Source: Bacteroidetes bacterium RIFCSPLOWO2_12_FULL_35_15 (GTDB taxonomy: Bacteria; Bacteroidota; Bacteroidia; 2-12-FULL-35-15). Taken from it: a DNA stretch of 64,000 bases. How positions within the stretch are numbered: the stretch's first letter is position 1; each line of letters begins with the position of its first letter. The notes under the pieces were generated by a model. That model had not been told where the DNA came from and did not search any database. It worked only from the letters and a program-made list of their open reading frames with translations. The stretch lies in NCBI GenBank assembly GCA_001769385.1, contig MEPB01000026.1:18392-82391 (forward strand), in the 5' to 3' direction. Below, one piece after another: positions 25,081-33,736 of the stretch. Made by a program: the position numbers and the translations under genes.

Positions 25081-26220
25081 ATGTTAAATCCAGAAGAACT
25101 TTTAAGATATAATCGCCAGATACGGCTCCCGGAAATTGGTGAAGCTGGTCAGGAAAAGTTAAAATCATCTAAGGTATTAGTGATTGGAGCAGGTGGATTA
25201 GGATGCCCTGTTTTACAATATTTAACAGCTGTTGGTGTTGGAACAATTGGCATTGTAGATTTTGACAAAGTTGATGAATCAAACCTGCAACGTCAGATCT
25301 TATATAGTGTTGATGATGTTGGGAAATTAAAAGTTGATTGCTCTGTTCGTAAACTTACCCGCCAAAATCCTCATGTGCGATTTATTACTTATAATCTGCA
25401 ACTTACCAATCAAAATGCGATTGATATCATCAAAAATTACGATATAATTGTTGATGGTACAGATAATTTTGCAACTCGCTACTTGTTGAATGATGCGTGT
25501 GTATTACTTGATAAACCATGGATATATGGATCCATTCACCGGTTTGAAGCTCAGATATCTGTATTCAATTATTTAAATAAAAATAAAATAAAAGGACCTA
25601 CCTACCGCTGTTTGTTCCCTTCCCCTCCATTACTTGAACTGGAGGGTAATTGTTCTGAAATTGGTGTTTTAGGAGTATTACCAGGTATTGTTGGAATGTT
25701 ACAGGCAAATGAAACAATAAAAATTATTACTGAAATAGGAGATATTTTATCTGGCGAATTACTTATTTTAAATGCACTTAATTTACAATTTCATACCATT
25801 GGTATTGAACGCAGTGAAACATCATTACAAGCGGTTCCGGTTTCAGAAGCCCAGTTTACTAAAACTGCCTATGGTCAATTTTGTAATACGGTTACAAAAG
25901 AGTTAAAACATGAAGTAAGTATCGAAGAATTACATCGCTTAATGTCAGAAAACAGGGAAAATATTCAGTTGGTTGATGTTCGCGAACAAAATGAATCACC
26001 ACAAATAGAAGAATTAAAAGAAATTAATATTCCATTAGTCGAAATAATTGATAAAGCTTACAACATTGACAGAAACAAAAAAGTTATTATTTTTTGTAAA
26101 TCAGGCGTACGTAGCGCTATTGCCATTCAGTTATTACAGAAAAAATTCGGAATGAAAAACCTGTTTACCCTCAAAGGTGGCGTTAATGAATGGCTGAGAT
26201 CTGTAAAAAACAAAATCTAA
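25081..26220 (+). CDS. moeB: MoeB/ThiF-type adenylyltransferase fused to a rhodanese domain
   Basis: The 379-residue fusion has an E1-like domain at about 1-250 ('VLVIGAGGLGCPVLQYL', 'DFDKVDESNLQRQ', 'DGTDNFATRYLLND') and a C-terminal rhodanese domain at about 275-379 with 'QLVDVRE' and the active-site loop 'FCKSGVRSA'. This is the MOCS3 architecture: adenylation of the MoaD C-terminus and sulfur transfer in one chain. The two CxxC zinc pairs of E. coli MoeB are not evident. Gene order next to moaD and moaE favours Moco over thiamine as main role, though service to ThiS cannot be excluded. Confidence 0.9.
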   Translation: MLNPEELLRYNRQIRLPEIGEAGQEKLKSSKVLVIGAGGLGCPVLQYLTAVGVGTIGIVDFDKVDESNLQRQILYSVDDVGKLKVDCSVRKLTRQNPHVRFITYNLQLTNQNAIDIIKNYDIIVDGTDNFATRYLLNDACVLLDKPWIYGSIHRFEAQISVFNYLNKNKIKGPTYRCLFPSPPLLELEGNCSEIGVLGVLPGIVGMLQANETIKIITEIGDILSGELLILNALNLQFHTIGIERSETSLQAVPVSEAQFTKTAYGQFCNTVTKELKHEVSIEELHRLMSENRENIQLVDVREQNESPQIEELKEINIPLVEIIDKAYNIDRNKKVIIFCKSGVRSAIAIQLLQKKFGMKNLFTLKGGVNEWLRSVKNKI

Positions 26221-26292
26221 AATTTCCTATTTAAACTACCAACAAAACACAATTTTTCTTTTCTTTGAGTACTATTTTTTGAACTCGATATT

Positions 26293-26736
26293 ATGACTGA
26301 GAAAAAAAAGCACAACGTTTTCATCCAGGGAGCAATTACTCCGAATTTTATTGCTGATAGCATTGCCAAACACAGTGGGAAAACAAATATCGGGGGACAT
26401 GATATTTTTTTAGGGCAAGTAAGAAATGACCTGATTGATGATAAAACTGTTGTTGCAATTGAGTATTCTGCTTATCTGGAAATGGCCGAGGAGCAATTTC
26501 ATGAAATCCGTGAAGCTGCTTTTACAAAATATAATTTAGTTTGCATGCATATTTATCACAGTTTGGGAGCAGTAAAAACAGGCGAAATATGTTTGTTTGT
26601 TTTTGTTTCCTCAAAACATCGTAAGGATGCCTTTGATGCTTGCAGAGATATTGTCGAACAAATCAAAGAAATGGTTCCTATTTGGGGAAAAGAAATTTTC
26701 GAAGATGAATCACATACCTGGAAAATAAATAAATGA
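26293..26736 (+). CDS. moaE: molybdopterin synthase catalytic subunit MoaE
   Basis: 147 residues with 'GGHDIFLGQVRND' (about residues 34-46), 'IEYSAYLEMAEEQF', 'HSLGAVKTGEICLFVFVSSKHRKDAFDA' and 'VPIWGKE', all MoaE hallmarks including the catalytic Lys of the 'PIWGKE' motif. With MoaD it converts precursor Z to molybdopterin. It is followed by an inverted repeat and then the moaC-moaB fusion. Confidence 0.94.
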   Translation: MTEKKKHNVFIQGAITPNFIADSIAKHSGKTNIGGHDIFLGQVRNDLIDDKTVVAIEYSAYLEMAEEQFHEIREAAFTKYNLVCMHIYHSLGAVKTGEICLFVFVSSKHRKDAFDACRDIVEQIKEMVPIWGKEIFEDESHTWKINK

Positions 26737-26740
26737 GATG

Positions 26741-26810
26741 TGAGATAGGAGTATGGAGATGGAAGATAAATCTCAATACTCCTATCTCAATACTCATATC
26801 TCAATATTCA
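26741..26810. repeat. inverted repeat and 14-bp tandem repeat between moaE and moaCB
   Basis: TGAGATAGGAGTAT (26741-26754) is perfectly complementary to ATACTCCTATCTCA (26776-26789), giving a 14-bp hairpin with a 21-nt loop. The right arm is part of a minisatellite of three copies of TCTCAATACTCmTA (26771-26784, 26785-26798, and a partial copy from 26799). There is no U-run after the stem. It occupies the whole gap to the moaCB ATG at 26816. Confidence 0.75.
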
Positions 26811-26815
26811 AAAAA

Positions 26816-27727
26816 ATGGTAGATATCACATTTAAATCAAGTACACATCGTATTGCAAAGGCACAAGCAATTGTAAAAGTAAGTAAACAAGAAACCATTG
26901 ATGCTATCGTAAACAAAAGCGTTCCAAAGGGTGATGTTTTTGAAATGGCAAAAACTGCCGGACTGTTTGCAGTAAAACGTACCAGCGATATGATACCCGA
27001 TTGCCATCCAATTCCGGTTGAATTCACCTCCGTTCATTACGATATCAAAGGACTGGAGATCACTATTGACATAGAAGTGCATACTATTTATAAAACGGGA
27101 GTAGAAGTGGAAGCCATGCATGGTGCATCTGTTATTGCACTTACCATGTATGATATGCTAAAGCCGATCGACAAAGGGATCGAGATTCATACCATTAAAT
27201 TATTGGAGAAAAAAGGGGGGAAATCCGACTTCATTGATAAATTCCGTATCGACTTAAAAGCCGCTGTAATTGTTTGTTCTGATACTATTTCGGCCGGTAC
27301 AAAAACCGACAAAGCCGGAAAAGCTATTATTAAAAAATTAGAATCTTGCAAAGTTGCTATTGCAGACTACTCTATAATTCCTGATGATACAAAAACAATA
27401 CAGGAAAAAGTATTGAGCTTGTATGCGTCTAAAATCGATCTTATTATTTTAACCGGTGGCACAGGCCTTTCGCCCCGCGACAATACACCGGAGGCAATAA
27501 AACCACTTTTAGACAGAGAAATACCCGGCATCATGGAAGCAGCACGTAACTATGGTCAGGACCGGACTCCATTTTCTATGTTATCCAGAGGCATTGCGGG
27601 AATGAAAGGCAACACACTTATTATTGCATTACCCGGTTCAACAAAAGGAGCACAGGAATCGATGGATGCTTTATTCCCTTCTATTTTACATATTTTCAGG
27701 GTTGTTGAAGGCGCACAACATTATTGA
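26816..27727 (+). CDS. moaC: bifunctional MoaC-MoaB/MogA fusion
   Basis: I start at the ATG at 26816 (303 residues); the open frame upstream translates the tandem repeat and is not protein-like. The MoaC half (about 1-145) has '[30 protein letters not shown]' and '[21 protein letters not shown]', with the key Lys, His and Asp of cyclic pyranopterin monophosphate synthase. The MogA/MoaB half (about 150-303) has '[19 protein letters not shown]' and '[13 protein letters not shown]', for molybdopterin adenylylation. MoaC-MoaB fusions are known in Bacteroidota. This closes the Moco set; only molybdate transport is missing here. Confidence 0.92.
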   Translation: MVDITFKSSTHRIAKAQAIVKVSKQETIDAIVNKSVPKGDVFEMAKTAGLFAVKRTSDMIPDCHPIPVEFTSVHYDIKGLEITIDIEVHTIYKTGVEVEAMHGASVIALTMYDMLKPIDKGIEIHTIKLLEKKGGKSDFIDKFRIDLKAAVIVCSDTISAGTKTDKAGKAIIKKLESCKVAIADYSIIPDDTKTIQEKVLSLYASKIDLIILTGGTGLSPRDNTPEAIKPLLDREIPGIMEAARNYGQDRTPFSMLSRGIAGMKGNTLIIALPGSTKGAQESMDALFPSILHIFRVVEGAQHY

Positions 27728-27925
27728 AAAACATTTTTATTTTTTAATATTACTATCAATGACGACATTTCTTAAATGTGGAATGGTGGGAGATATAAGG
27801 GAACAGCCGATTAGAAATTTTATCGATTTTTTCAGAATATAATTAACCGATAACCTATTTTTTTCGAATATTGAAATTATTTGGAATTATTTTTTTTCCT
27901 CAAATAATAGTGTATTTTTGAGGTG

Positions 27926-28327
27926 ATGAAAAAAATTCTTTTCCTTCTTCTTATCTCCTGTTTGTCGAAACTCTGTTTTTCGCAGGATAACGCATTTTAT
28001 AATCTGTATTTCGAAGGAAATGCGTTTTTAGCAAAAGGCCAGTTTGAACAAGCCATTGAAAAATATAACAAGGCGATCAAAACGTTTGAAGCTCCTTATG
28101 CATATTACAACCGTGGCAATGCTTATTATGGAAAAAAAGATCTGGCAAAAGCCCTCCTCGATTATAACAAAACAATAACATTGAACCCAAGTTATGCAGA
28201 AGCCTATCTCCAGCGTGGCTTGATAAAAACCTCCACCGGTGACAAAACAGGATGCGATGATCTAAAGAAAGCAGTTAAGCTCGACATGCCTGATGCGAAA
28301 GAAACTTTCAAGGCGCGTTGTAAATAA
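27926..28327 (+). CDS. exported TPR protein
   Basis: Start taken at the ATG at 27926 (133 residues; a GTG immediately precedes it). A signal peptide (MKKILFLLLISCLSKLCFS) is followed by about three tetratricopeptide repeats: 'GNAFLAKGQFEQAIEKYNKAIKTF', 'NRGNAYYGKKDLAKALLDYNKTITLNP', 'LQRGLIKTSTGDKTGCDDLKKA'. The last ends in the 'G-x-K-x-G-A/C-x-x-D' style common in small Bacteroidota TPR proteins. Probably a periplasmic protein-interaction module; partner unknown. A TATTTTTG word lies just upstream of the start. Confidence 0.75.
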   Translation: MKKILFLLLISCLSKLCFSQDNAFYNLYFEGNAFLAKGQFEQAIEKYNKAIKTFEAPYAYYNRGNAYYGKKDLAKALLDYNKTITLNPSYAEAYLQRGLIKTSTGDKTGCDDLKKAVKLDMPDAKETFKARCK

Positions 28328-28377
28328 TTCATTCCTTTTACTTGTTCATTTTTAAATTTATTTTTTTCCTGAATCAA

Positions 28378-28758
28378 ATGAATCTAGATTATATTGATAA
28401 AACGAATGAATACGGTGATAATATGGTGCGTCTTTATAATTTTGGTAAGGCTGAAGCCATAAAATTTCGTGATGCAATTCAGCAAACAATTATTGTAAAC
28501 AAAAAACTTCTTCCTCTTACAACCCTCGATTTTATTCAAGTGCGTAATTGTTATTTAACACTTCGCATTTCAGATGAAGATGAAGGTATTACTACTATCG
28601 ACAAAGTAAATTTCGTATGTGATCTAACGTTAGAAGGTTATGTTCAAATGGTTTTATTACTTGAACCTTTTTGTAAAAAAGAAACAAAAGGATATAAATT
28701 CCTCTACGATATTGATTCGCAAACAGATTTTTTATTTTCTCCTGGCGGTACTTGGTAA
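28378..28758 (+). CDS. conserved-looking hypothetical protein
   Basis: 126 residues when started at the ATG at 28378; a TTG 12 codons upstream adds only hydrophobic residues. The protein is cytosolic in character: 'YGDNMVRLYNFGKAEAIKFRDAIQQTIIVNKKLLPL', 'LTLRISDEDEGITTID' and a C-terminal 'YKFLYDIDSQTDFLFSPGGTW'. I do not recognise a family. It lies 50 bp after the TPR gene and could share its transcript. Confidence 0.6.
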   Translation: MNLDYIDKTNEYGDNMVRLYNFGKAEAIKFRDAIQQTIIVNKKLLPLTTLDFIQVRNCYLTLRISDEDEGITTIDKVNFVCDLTLEGYVQMVLLLEPFCKKETKGYKFLYDIDSQTDFLFSPGGTW

Positions 28759-28958
28759 AAAAAACAAACAAGTGAATCAGCATTTCAACTTTAAAAAACA
28801 TATACTATTTATTGGAACTGAATTCTTATAATAAATGAAGTAAACTAAAAAATCTCCTTTTATTTAAAATGAATTAATACTGTAAATGATTTTTAAAAAA
28901 AATATTTTTCTAGTCTGGAATTTTGAAAAGATTTAAATTTGAAAATAAATACAGCACC

Positions 28959-30554
28959 ATGAAAAAAACACTTACTAGTTGCTTTATCTTATTTACAACA
29001 CTGTATCTAAATGCTCAAACGGCCTTGAGCTGGCAAAAAACATATGGCGGATCCGGCCATGAATACGCCTGGAAAACAATTCCTACTTCCGATGGAGGTT
29101 ACGCTTTTGTCGGGTTTTCCGAATCCAATGATGGTGATCTTTCGGGCCATCATGGCACTTCCACAACTAATGATCTGTGGGTCGCCAAGATCAATGCAGC
29201 AGGAACAATTCAATGGTCAAAACTTTTTGGTGGCAGTGAAGATGAGGAAGGGTACGACATTTTTCAAACTGCCGACAACGGATTTATGGTGGCGGGCTGG
29301 GCAAGCTCCTCGGATGGGGATGTTACAGGACTCCATGGAACTGCAGGAACTGATGATTTCTGGGTTTTAAAAATAAATTCAGCAGGAACCTTAGTCTGGA
29401 ATAAATGTTTTGGTGGAACATCGGATGATAATGCATCGGCTATTGTTCAAACACAAACCGGTGATTTTTTTGTTGGTGGTTCCACCTACTCATCAGATGG
29501 GGATGTGAGTGGAAATCATTCAACTAGTAATTCAGATTTTTGGGTAATAAAAATGAATAGTTCAGGGACTTTATTAAGCCAAAAATGTGTGGGTGGTACA
29601 GATTATGACGAAGGAATTAATATGATCTTAACTTCTGATAATGGTTGTGCAATTGTTGGAAGAACAAGTTCGGCAGATGGTGATGCAGTTGGTTATCATG
29701 GAGGTGCTGATATGCTTATCGCGAAATTAAATTCGAGTCTGGTAGTTGAATGGTCGAAATGTTACGGAGGAACAGAAACCGAAGAGTGCAACGCAATTGT
29801 GCAGTTAACTGATGGAAGTTTTGCTGCTTTAGGATATTCAAGCACTCAAAACAATGGCGATGTTACGGGTCATCACGGTTCACAAGGTTCTGATGATTTT
29901 TGGTTATTAAAACTTACTTCAACCGGAGTAATCAGTTGGGCCAAATGTTATGGTGGTGATGGGGATGATCAGGCGGATGGACTTACAAAAACAAGTGATG
30001 GAGGTTTTGTGATGTGTGGGTTGACAAATTCTACCAATGGTGATGTTTCCGGATTTCATAGCGGTGGTTTTTTTGATCCGGATATTTGGGTTGCAAAAGT
30101 TAATTCAACTGGCGTTTTTCAATGGCAGCGTTGCATTGGAGGATCCGGTCAGGATGAAGCTTTTAATGTTTATGAAGAAGGAACCGGAACGTATGTAATT
30201 ACTGGTTTTACATATTCTAACAATTATGATGTGACCCTGAATCATGGAAGTGCTGATGGATGGATCCTTAAAGTTACTGGAGCAAATGGTGTTGATGAAT
30301 TGAACCAACAAAATTATTTTAGTACATCACCAAATCCATTCCATGAGGAATTAACATTAAAAATTTTAACAAGTAATTCTAAGATCGAAAAAATTTTAAT
30401 TTATAATTTACTTGGTAAACAAATGAAAGTACTCGAGAACAAAAATTTTGTTGATGGTTATAAGATCGAAACAACTGATCTGCCCAAAGGAATTTATTTT
30501 ATGGAAATTTATGGAAATACAATTCGAAAAATTGAGAAAGTTATTAAAGAATAA
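28959..30554 (+). CDS. secreted beta-propeller-like repeat protein with T9SS sorting domain
   Basis: Start at the ATG at 28959 (531 residues), directly ahead of a signal peptide (MKKTLTSCFILFTTLYLNAQ). Seven repeats of about 58-60 residues follow, each of the form W-x-K-x-[YF]-G-G-[ST] ... S-D-G-D-x-[ST]-G-x-H-G ... D-[FL]-W-[VL]-x-K (for example 'WSKLFGGSEDE', 'WAKCYGGDGDD'). Seven blade-like repeats suggest a beta-propeller. The last about 75 residues ('SPNPFHEELTLKI', 'YNLLGKQM', 'LPKGIYFMEI') are a type-A Por/T9SS C-terminal sorting domain, so the protein is sent through the type IX system and anchored or released outside. Ligand unknown. Confidence 0.85.
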   Translation: MKKTLTSCFILFTTLYLNAQTALSWQKTYGGSGHEYAWKTIPTSDGGYAFVGFSESNDGDLSGHHGTSTTNDLWVAKINAAGTIQWSKLFGGSEDEEGYDIFQTADNGFMVAGWASSSDGDVTGLHGTAGTDDFWVLKINSAGTLVWNKCFGGTSDDNASAIVQTQTGDFFVGGSTYSSDGDVSGNHSTSNSDFWVIKMNSSGTLLSQKCVGGTDYDEGINMILTSDNGCAIVGRTSSADGDAVGYHGGADMLIAKLNSSLVVEWSKCYGGTETEECNAIVQLTDGSFAALGYSSTQNNGDVTGHHGSQGSDDFWLLKLTSTGVISWAKCYGGDGDDQADGLTKTSDGGFVMCGLTNSTNGDVSGFHSGGFFDPDIWVAKVNSTGVFQWQRCIGGSGQDEAFNVYEEGTGTYVITGFTYSNNYDVTLNHGSADGWILKVTGANGVDELNQQNYFSTSPNPFHEELTLKILTSNSKIEKILIYNLLGKQMKVLENKNFVDGYKIETTDLPKGIYFMEIYGNTIRKIEKVIKE

Positions 30555-30570
30555 TTACAAAATATAATAC

Positions 30571-31704
30571 ATGAAACGAACCATTTCCTTTGTCCTTATT
30601 TCAATTTTCTTTGTATTTTTCAAGTATGGATTTTCTCAATCCAGAACGTTCAGCGGCAAACCTATTTATCAGATCCTGACCAAACGGGCAGGAACTTACC
30701 TGGGGACAACAACTGTAGAGTTGTTCCCCAACATAGCGCCTTTACATGTGAAAAATTTTGATAGTCTTGTTAGCGTTCAATTCTATGACAGTACTGCTTT
30801 TCATCGCGTTATCCCCGGTTTTATGATCCAGGGTGGTGACCCGAATTCAAGAAGCGGTCCTATTTCAACCTGGGGTAATGGTGATCCAAGCCAGCCAACA
30901 GTAGATGCAGAATTCAGTGTTGCAAAACATCTAAGAGGCGTACTTTCTGCTGCCAGAGATAGTTCTATCAACAGTGCAAATTCACAATTTTTTATTTGTG
31001 TGGCTCCTGCATCTTGGCTCAATGGGCAGTATTCTGTTTACGGGCATGTCACAAACGGAATGAATATCGTAGATACGATCGTCAATGCTCCACGAGATGC
31101 CAATGACAATCCATTACAGAAAATTGAAATGTTTATTACCTACCTCGGTTCAAATGATACGGTACCCAATGCCCCTTTGTTAAATCTACCGGTGTCAGGT
31201 TCAGCGAGTGCTTCAACAGGAAGATCACTCAAATGGTTTGCCGTTAGTGATGCAATTATTTATCATGTGGAAGTTTCAACTGATTCCACCTTTTCAACTT
31301 TATTTAAATCAGCCGATGTGGGAACAAATCTTTATACTGTTACAGGACTGGCGGCAGGGACAAAATATTATTGGAGAATACTGACCAACAATGGCGGGCA
31401 TTTTAGCACCTCCTCTACTGTCTGGAATTTTCTTGTATCCGGACTTGGCATTGATTCATACACTGATTCAACTGCTAAAATTACGGTGTCTCCCAATCCA
31501 AGTAAGGGACAGTTTTTATTTTCGAATTTAGAAAAAGAAAATACCATTGAAATTTTCGATATCACAGGAAAGTTGATTTTCAAAACAATTACAAAAAACA
31601 CTTCTTATACAATTGATCTGAGTGAAAAAGAAAAGGGAGTTTATTTTTATAGTATCCGAAGTCAAAAAAATAAAATTCTACAAGGAGAAATTATTGTTCA
31701 ATAA
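30571..31704 (+). CDS. secreted cyclophilin-type peptidyl-prolyl isomerase with FnIII and T9SS domains
   Basis: The 377-residue protein has a signal peptide (1-22), a cyclophilin domain at about 30-192 ('FHRVIPGFMIQGGDP', 'SANSQFFI', 'YSVYGHV', with the catalytic Arg in 'FHR'), a fibronectin-III-like domain at about 205-292, and a type-A T9SS sorting domain at about 300-377 ('SPNPSKGQFLF', 'FDITGKLIF', 'KGVYFYSI'). It is predicted to act as an extracellular or surface foldase. It begins 16 bp after the repeat protein, so the two cargo genes may be co-expressed. Its 3' end overlaps the convergent gene by 14 bp. Confidence 0.9.
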   Translation: MKRTISFVLISIFFVFFKYGFSQSRTFSGKPIYQILTKRAGTYLGTTTVELFPNIAPLHVKNFDSLVSVQFYDSTAFHRVIPGFMIQGGDPNSRSGPISTWGNGDPSQPTVDAEFSVAKHLRGVLSAARDSSINSANSQFFICVAPASWLNGQYSVYGHVTNGMNIVDTIVNAPRDANDNPLQKIEMFITYLGSNDTVPNAPLLNLPVSGSASASTGRSLKWFAVSDAIIYHVEVSTDSTFSTLFKSADVGTNLYTVTGLAAGTKYYWRILTNNGGHFSTSSTVWNFLVSGLGIDSYTDSTAKITVSPNPSKGQFLFSNLEKENTIEIFDITGKLIFKTITKNTSYTIDLSEKEKGVYFYSIRSQKNKILQGEIIVQ

Positions 31705-32386
31705 ATAATATTCCTCCACCGTCATATAAAAAATTGGAAGATAGAGAAACAATTTCAATTTCCAAATCTTCCATATACTTTCTCAATGCACAGCCATATT
31801 TATGCAGATCAATGCTACCAATAAAAAATATTTTATTTTGATATGTTCCATTTGTTCCTCCTAAAAACCCATGCTTATGATCAATTATAGAAATTTGTTC
31901 GGGAGAAAAATAAAAACAATCCAAGCCTTTTTCCAACAATTTTTTTTCAATCCCTTTGTCGGAAGTGATGTATTTATTGTTGCCTAAATGCGTTAAACTG
32001 CAACGTGTATATGCTTGAGGTAAATTAATAATTTCTTTATCGAAATTTAATTTTATGATTTCAGGATCAGTAGTTCCGGATTTATGGAAGAAATAATCGG
32101 AGGTACTAATGCAATTATATCCAACACTATTTTCAAAATTTTCTTGCACCTTGTTTTCACCAAAAAAATAATTGACCTTGTGAGTATCTAAAAATTTCAA
32201 TAAAGACAAAGGAGAATTTGGAGCTACCACTAAATTGGACTCGTCCTGATAAATAAAAATATCAGGATGACCTGAAATAGAATTAAATGTTATTCCAGCA
32301 GATTCAAATTGAAACACAACATCTGCATGTTTCTTCAGATTTTCAATTGCTTCCCTGGGCGCTCTGCGATCAATTATAGCTAACAT
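31691..32386 (-). CDS. DUF6873-like GME-fold protein
   Basis: Start set at the ATG at 32386 (231 residues); the frame extends one codon to a TTG. Features 'IIDRRAPREAIENLKKHADV', 'ITFNSISGHPDIFIYQ', 'LVVAPNSP', 'RCSLTHLGNNKYITSD' and 'FLGGTNGTY' resemble the guanidino-modifying-enzyme (GME) fold family DUF6873, a pentein relative of arginine deiminases. Catalytic activity is not established. It overlaps the radical SAM gene upstream by 17 bp, a strong sign of coupled translation and shared function. Confidence 0.6.
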   Translation of the reverse strand: MLAIIDRRAPREAIENLKKHADVVFQFESAGITFNSISGHPDIFIYQDESNLVVAPNSPLSLLKFLDTHKVNYFFGENKVQENFENSVGYNCISTSDYFFHKSGTTDPEIIKLNFDKEIINLPQAYTRCSLTHLGNNKYITSDKGIEKKLLEKGLDCFYFSPEQISIIDHKHGFLGGTNGTYQNKIFFIGSIDLHKYGCALRKYMEDLEIEIVSLSSNFLYDGGGILFIEQ

Positions 32387-33371
32387 CAAACTGATATTTA
32401 GAAAGACTACTGTCGGCTATAAACTTTGTGCTTATTCCTCTTTTCTGTAGTTCCTGTTTATTAATTCCATTAAAACCGACTGCAAAATTTAACTGTTTAT
32501 CATTTATTCTTAAGGTAATTTTTTCGGTAACTTTATTTTCAAGTTCCTTTAAAATTAACTCATTCCAGATCTTACTCATTACCATTTCCCTAAATGAGGG
32601 ATGAAACGGGCCGGCAATGAGTGATTTCCCATCCACTAATTCTTCAGAAGGATGCAAGCCGATTCTTAAAATTCCGATATTATTTTTTTCGAATACCTTG
32701 ACCAATTCCTTGGTCCACAAAACGGCTTCCTCAAGAGATAAAGGTTTGTAATTCCCTTTCATATAAAGTTGTTCCAATGCAGTTTCTTTAATAATAACTG
32801 TTGGGTAAATTCGTGTGCAATCTGCTCCCAGAGCAACAATATCGTTCGCTGTTTGTAATGTTCTTTCAAATGTATCCTGCGGCAAACCGATCATCATCTG
32901 GAGTCCGAGTAGAAATCCGTTTTCCTGAATTAAAGCTGATGCGCTTTTAATGGCTTCAAAATTATGTCCCCTCCCCGATTTATTTAATACCTCATTATTT
33001 GTTGATTGCGCTCCAAGTTCAATGGTTGTTACTCCATATTTTTTCAGCAGATCTAATTTTTCAGGTGTGATATAATCCGGACGAGTAGATACGCGTATCC
33101 CCGAAACAAGTCCATTTTGGATAAATTTGAAGGCTTCTTTCAAATATTGTTCCTGAAGGTCACTATTTATTCCTGTGAAACTGCCTCCAAAAAAAGCGAT
33201 ATCAACAATTCTTTTTTCCTTCATACTGCTCAAATGAGTTTCAACGATTGCATGAACATCTTTCGGTTTTGGAACAGATAATGTTCCACTGATCTTTACC
33301 TGGTTGCAAAAAACACATTGATGCGGACAAGCCAATTCAGGGAGAAATATAGGAATATTTGAGTGTTTCAT
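32370..33371 (-). CDS. Elp3-like radical SAM protein (no acetyltransferase domain)
   Basis: The 333-residue protein has a C15-x3-C19-x2-C22 cluster motif ('CPHQCVFC') and an Elp3/YhcC-type radical SAM core: 'IAFFGGSFTGI', 'GIRVSTRPDYITPEKLDLLKKYGVTTIELGAQS', 'LLGLQMMIGLPQDT', 'RIYPTVIIKETALEQLY'. The C-terminal lysine acetyltransferase domain of Elp3 is absent. Related proteins act on tRNA or have unknown substrates. Coupling to a GME-fold protein suggests a two-gene modification system that I cannot name. Confidence 0.8.
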   Translation of the reverse strand: MKHSNIPIFLPELACPHQCVFCNQVKISGTLSVPKPKDVHAIVETHLSSMKEKRIVDIAFFGGSFTGINSDLQEQYLKEAFKFIQNGLVSGIRVSTRPDYITPEKLDLLKKYGVTTIELGAQSTNNEVLNKSGRGHNFEAIKSASALIQENGFLLGLQMMIGLPQDTFERTLQTANDIVALGADCTRIYPTVIIKETALEQLYMKGNYKPLSLEEAVLWTKELVKVFEKNNIGILRIGLHPSEELVDGKSLIAGPFHPSFREMVMSKIWNELILKELENKVTEKITLRINDKQLNFAVGFNGINKQELQKRGISTKFIADSSLSKYQFDVSYN

Positions 33372-33736
33372 TTTTTTATTTGATCTTATTCGGGATGAAA
33401 CACTAACCTTTGGAGGAATGCATCATTGCTGTAAAATTAAAATAAATAGTTTGTCATTCCGAATTTTGTTAGAATTCAGAAAAAAATATTTTTAGAATCA
33501 ATAGTAAAAGGGAACAGATTTTCGCTGGTTTTAAATTTCCTCAATGGCTCTAAAAATAATTATTGACGAAGATTGCAGTTTTCAACAAAATTTTATAACA
33601 AGAATAAAATTAACAAAGACCAAAATTCTTTTGTCATTCGTTATTACTCGAATTGATTAATATCATTTCCTATGGTTTATTGCTGAAAGACCTTTGTGAA
33701 AAATAAAAAATTTCACCACTCTGTAAAATCATTTGT
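33372..33736. other. 365-bp non-coding stretch
   Basis: Divergent gap between the radical SAM gene and the coiled-coil gene. It holds a 'gtcattccgaa' half-arm of the dispersed repeat family near 33452. A 38-codon frame at 33544-33660 has no supporting features. No clear promoter motif. Confidence 0.5.

Noticed and set aside
33544-33660. 38-codon ATG frame starting MALKIIIDEDC
   Set aside because: The start recalls a ferredoxin N-terminus, but no CxxC cluster follows and the rest is composition-driven.
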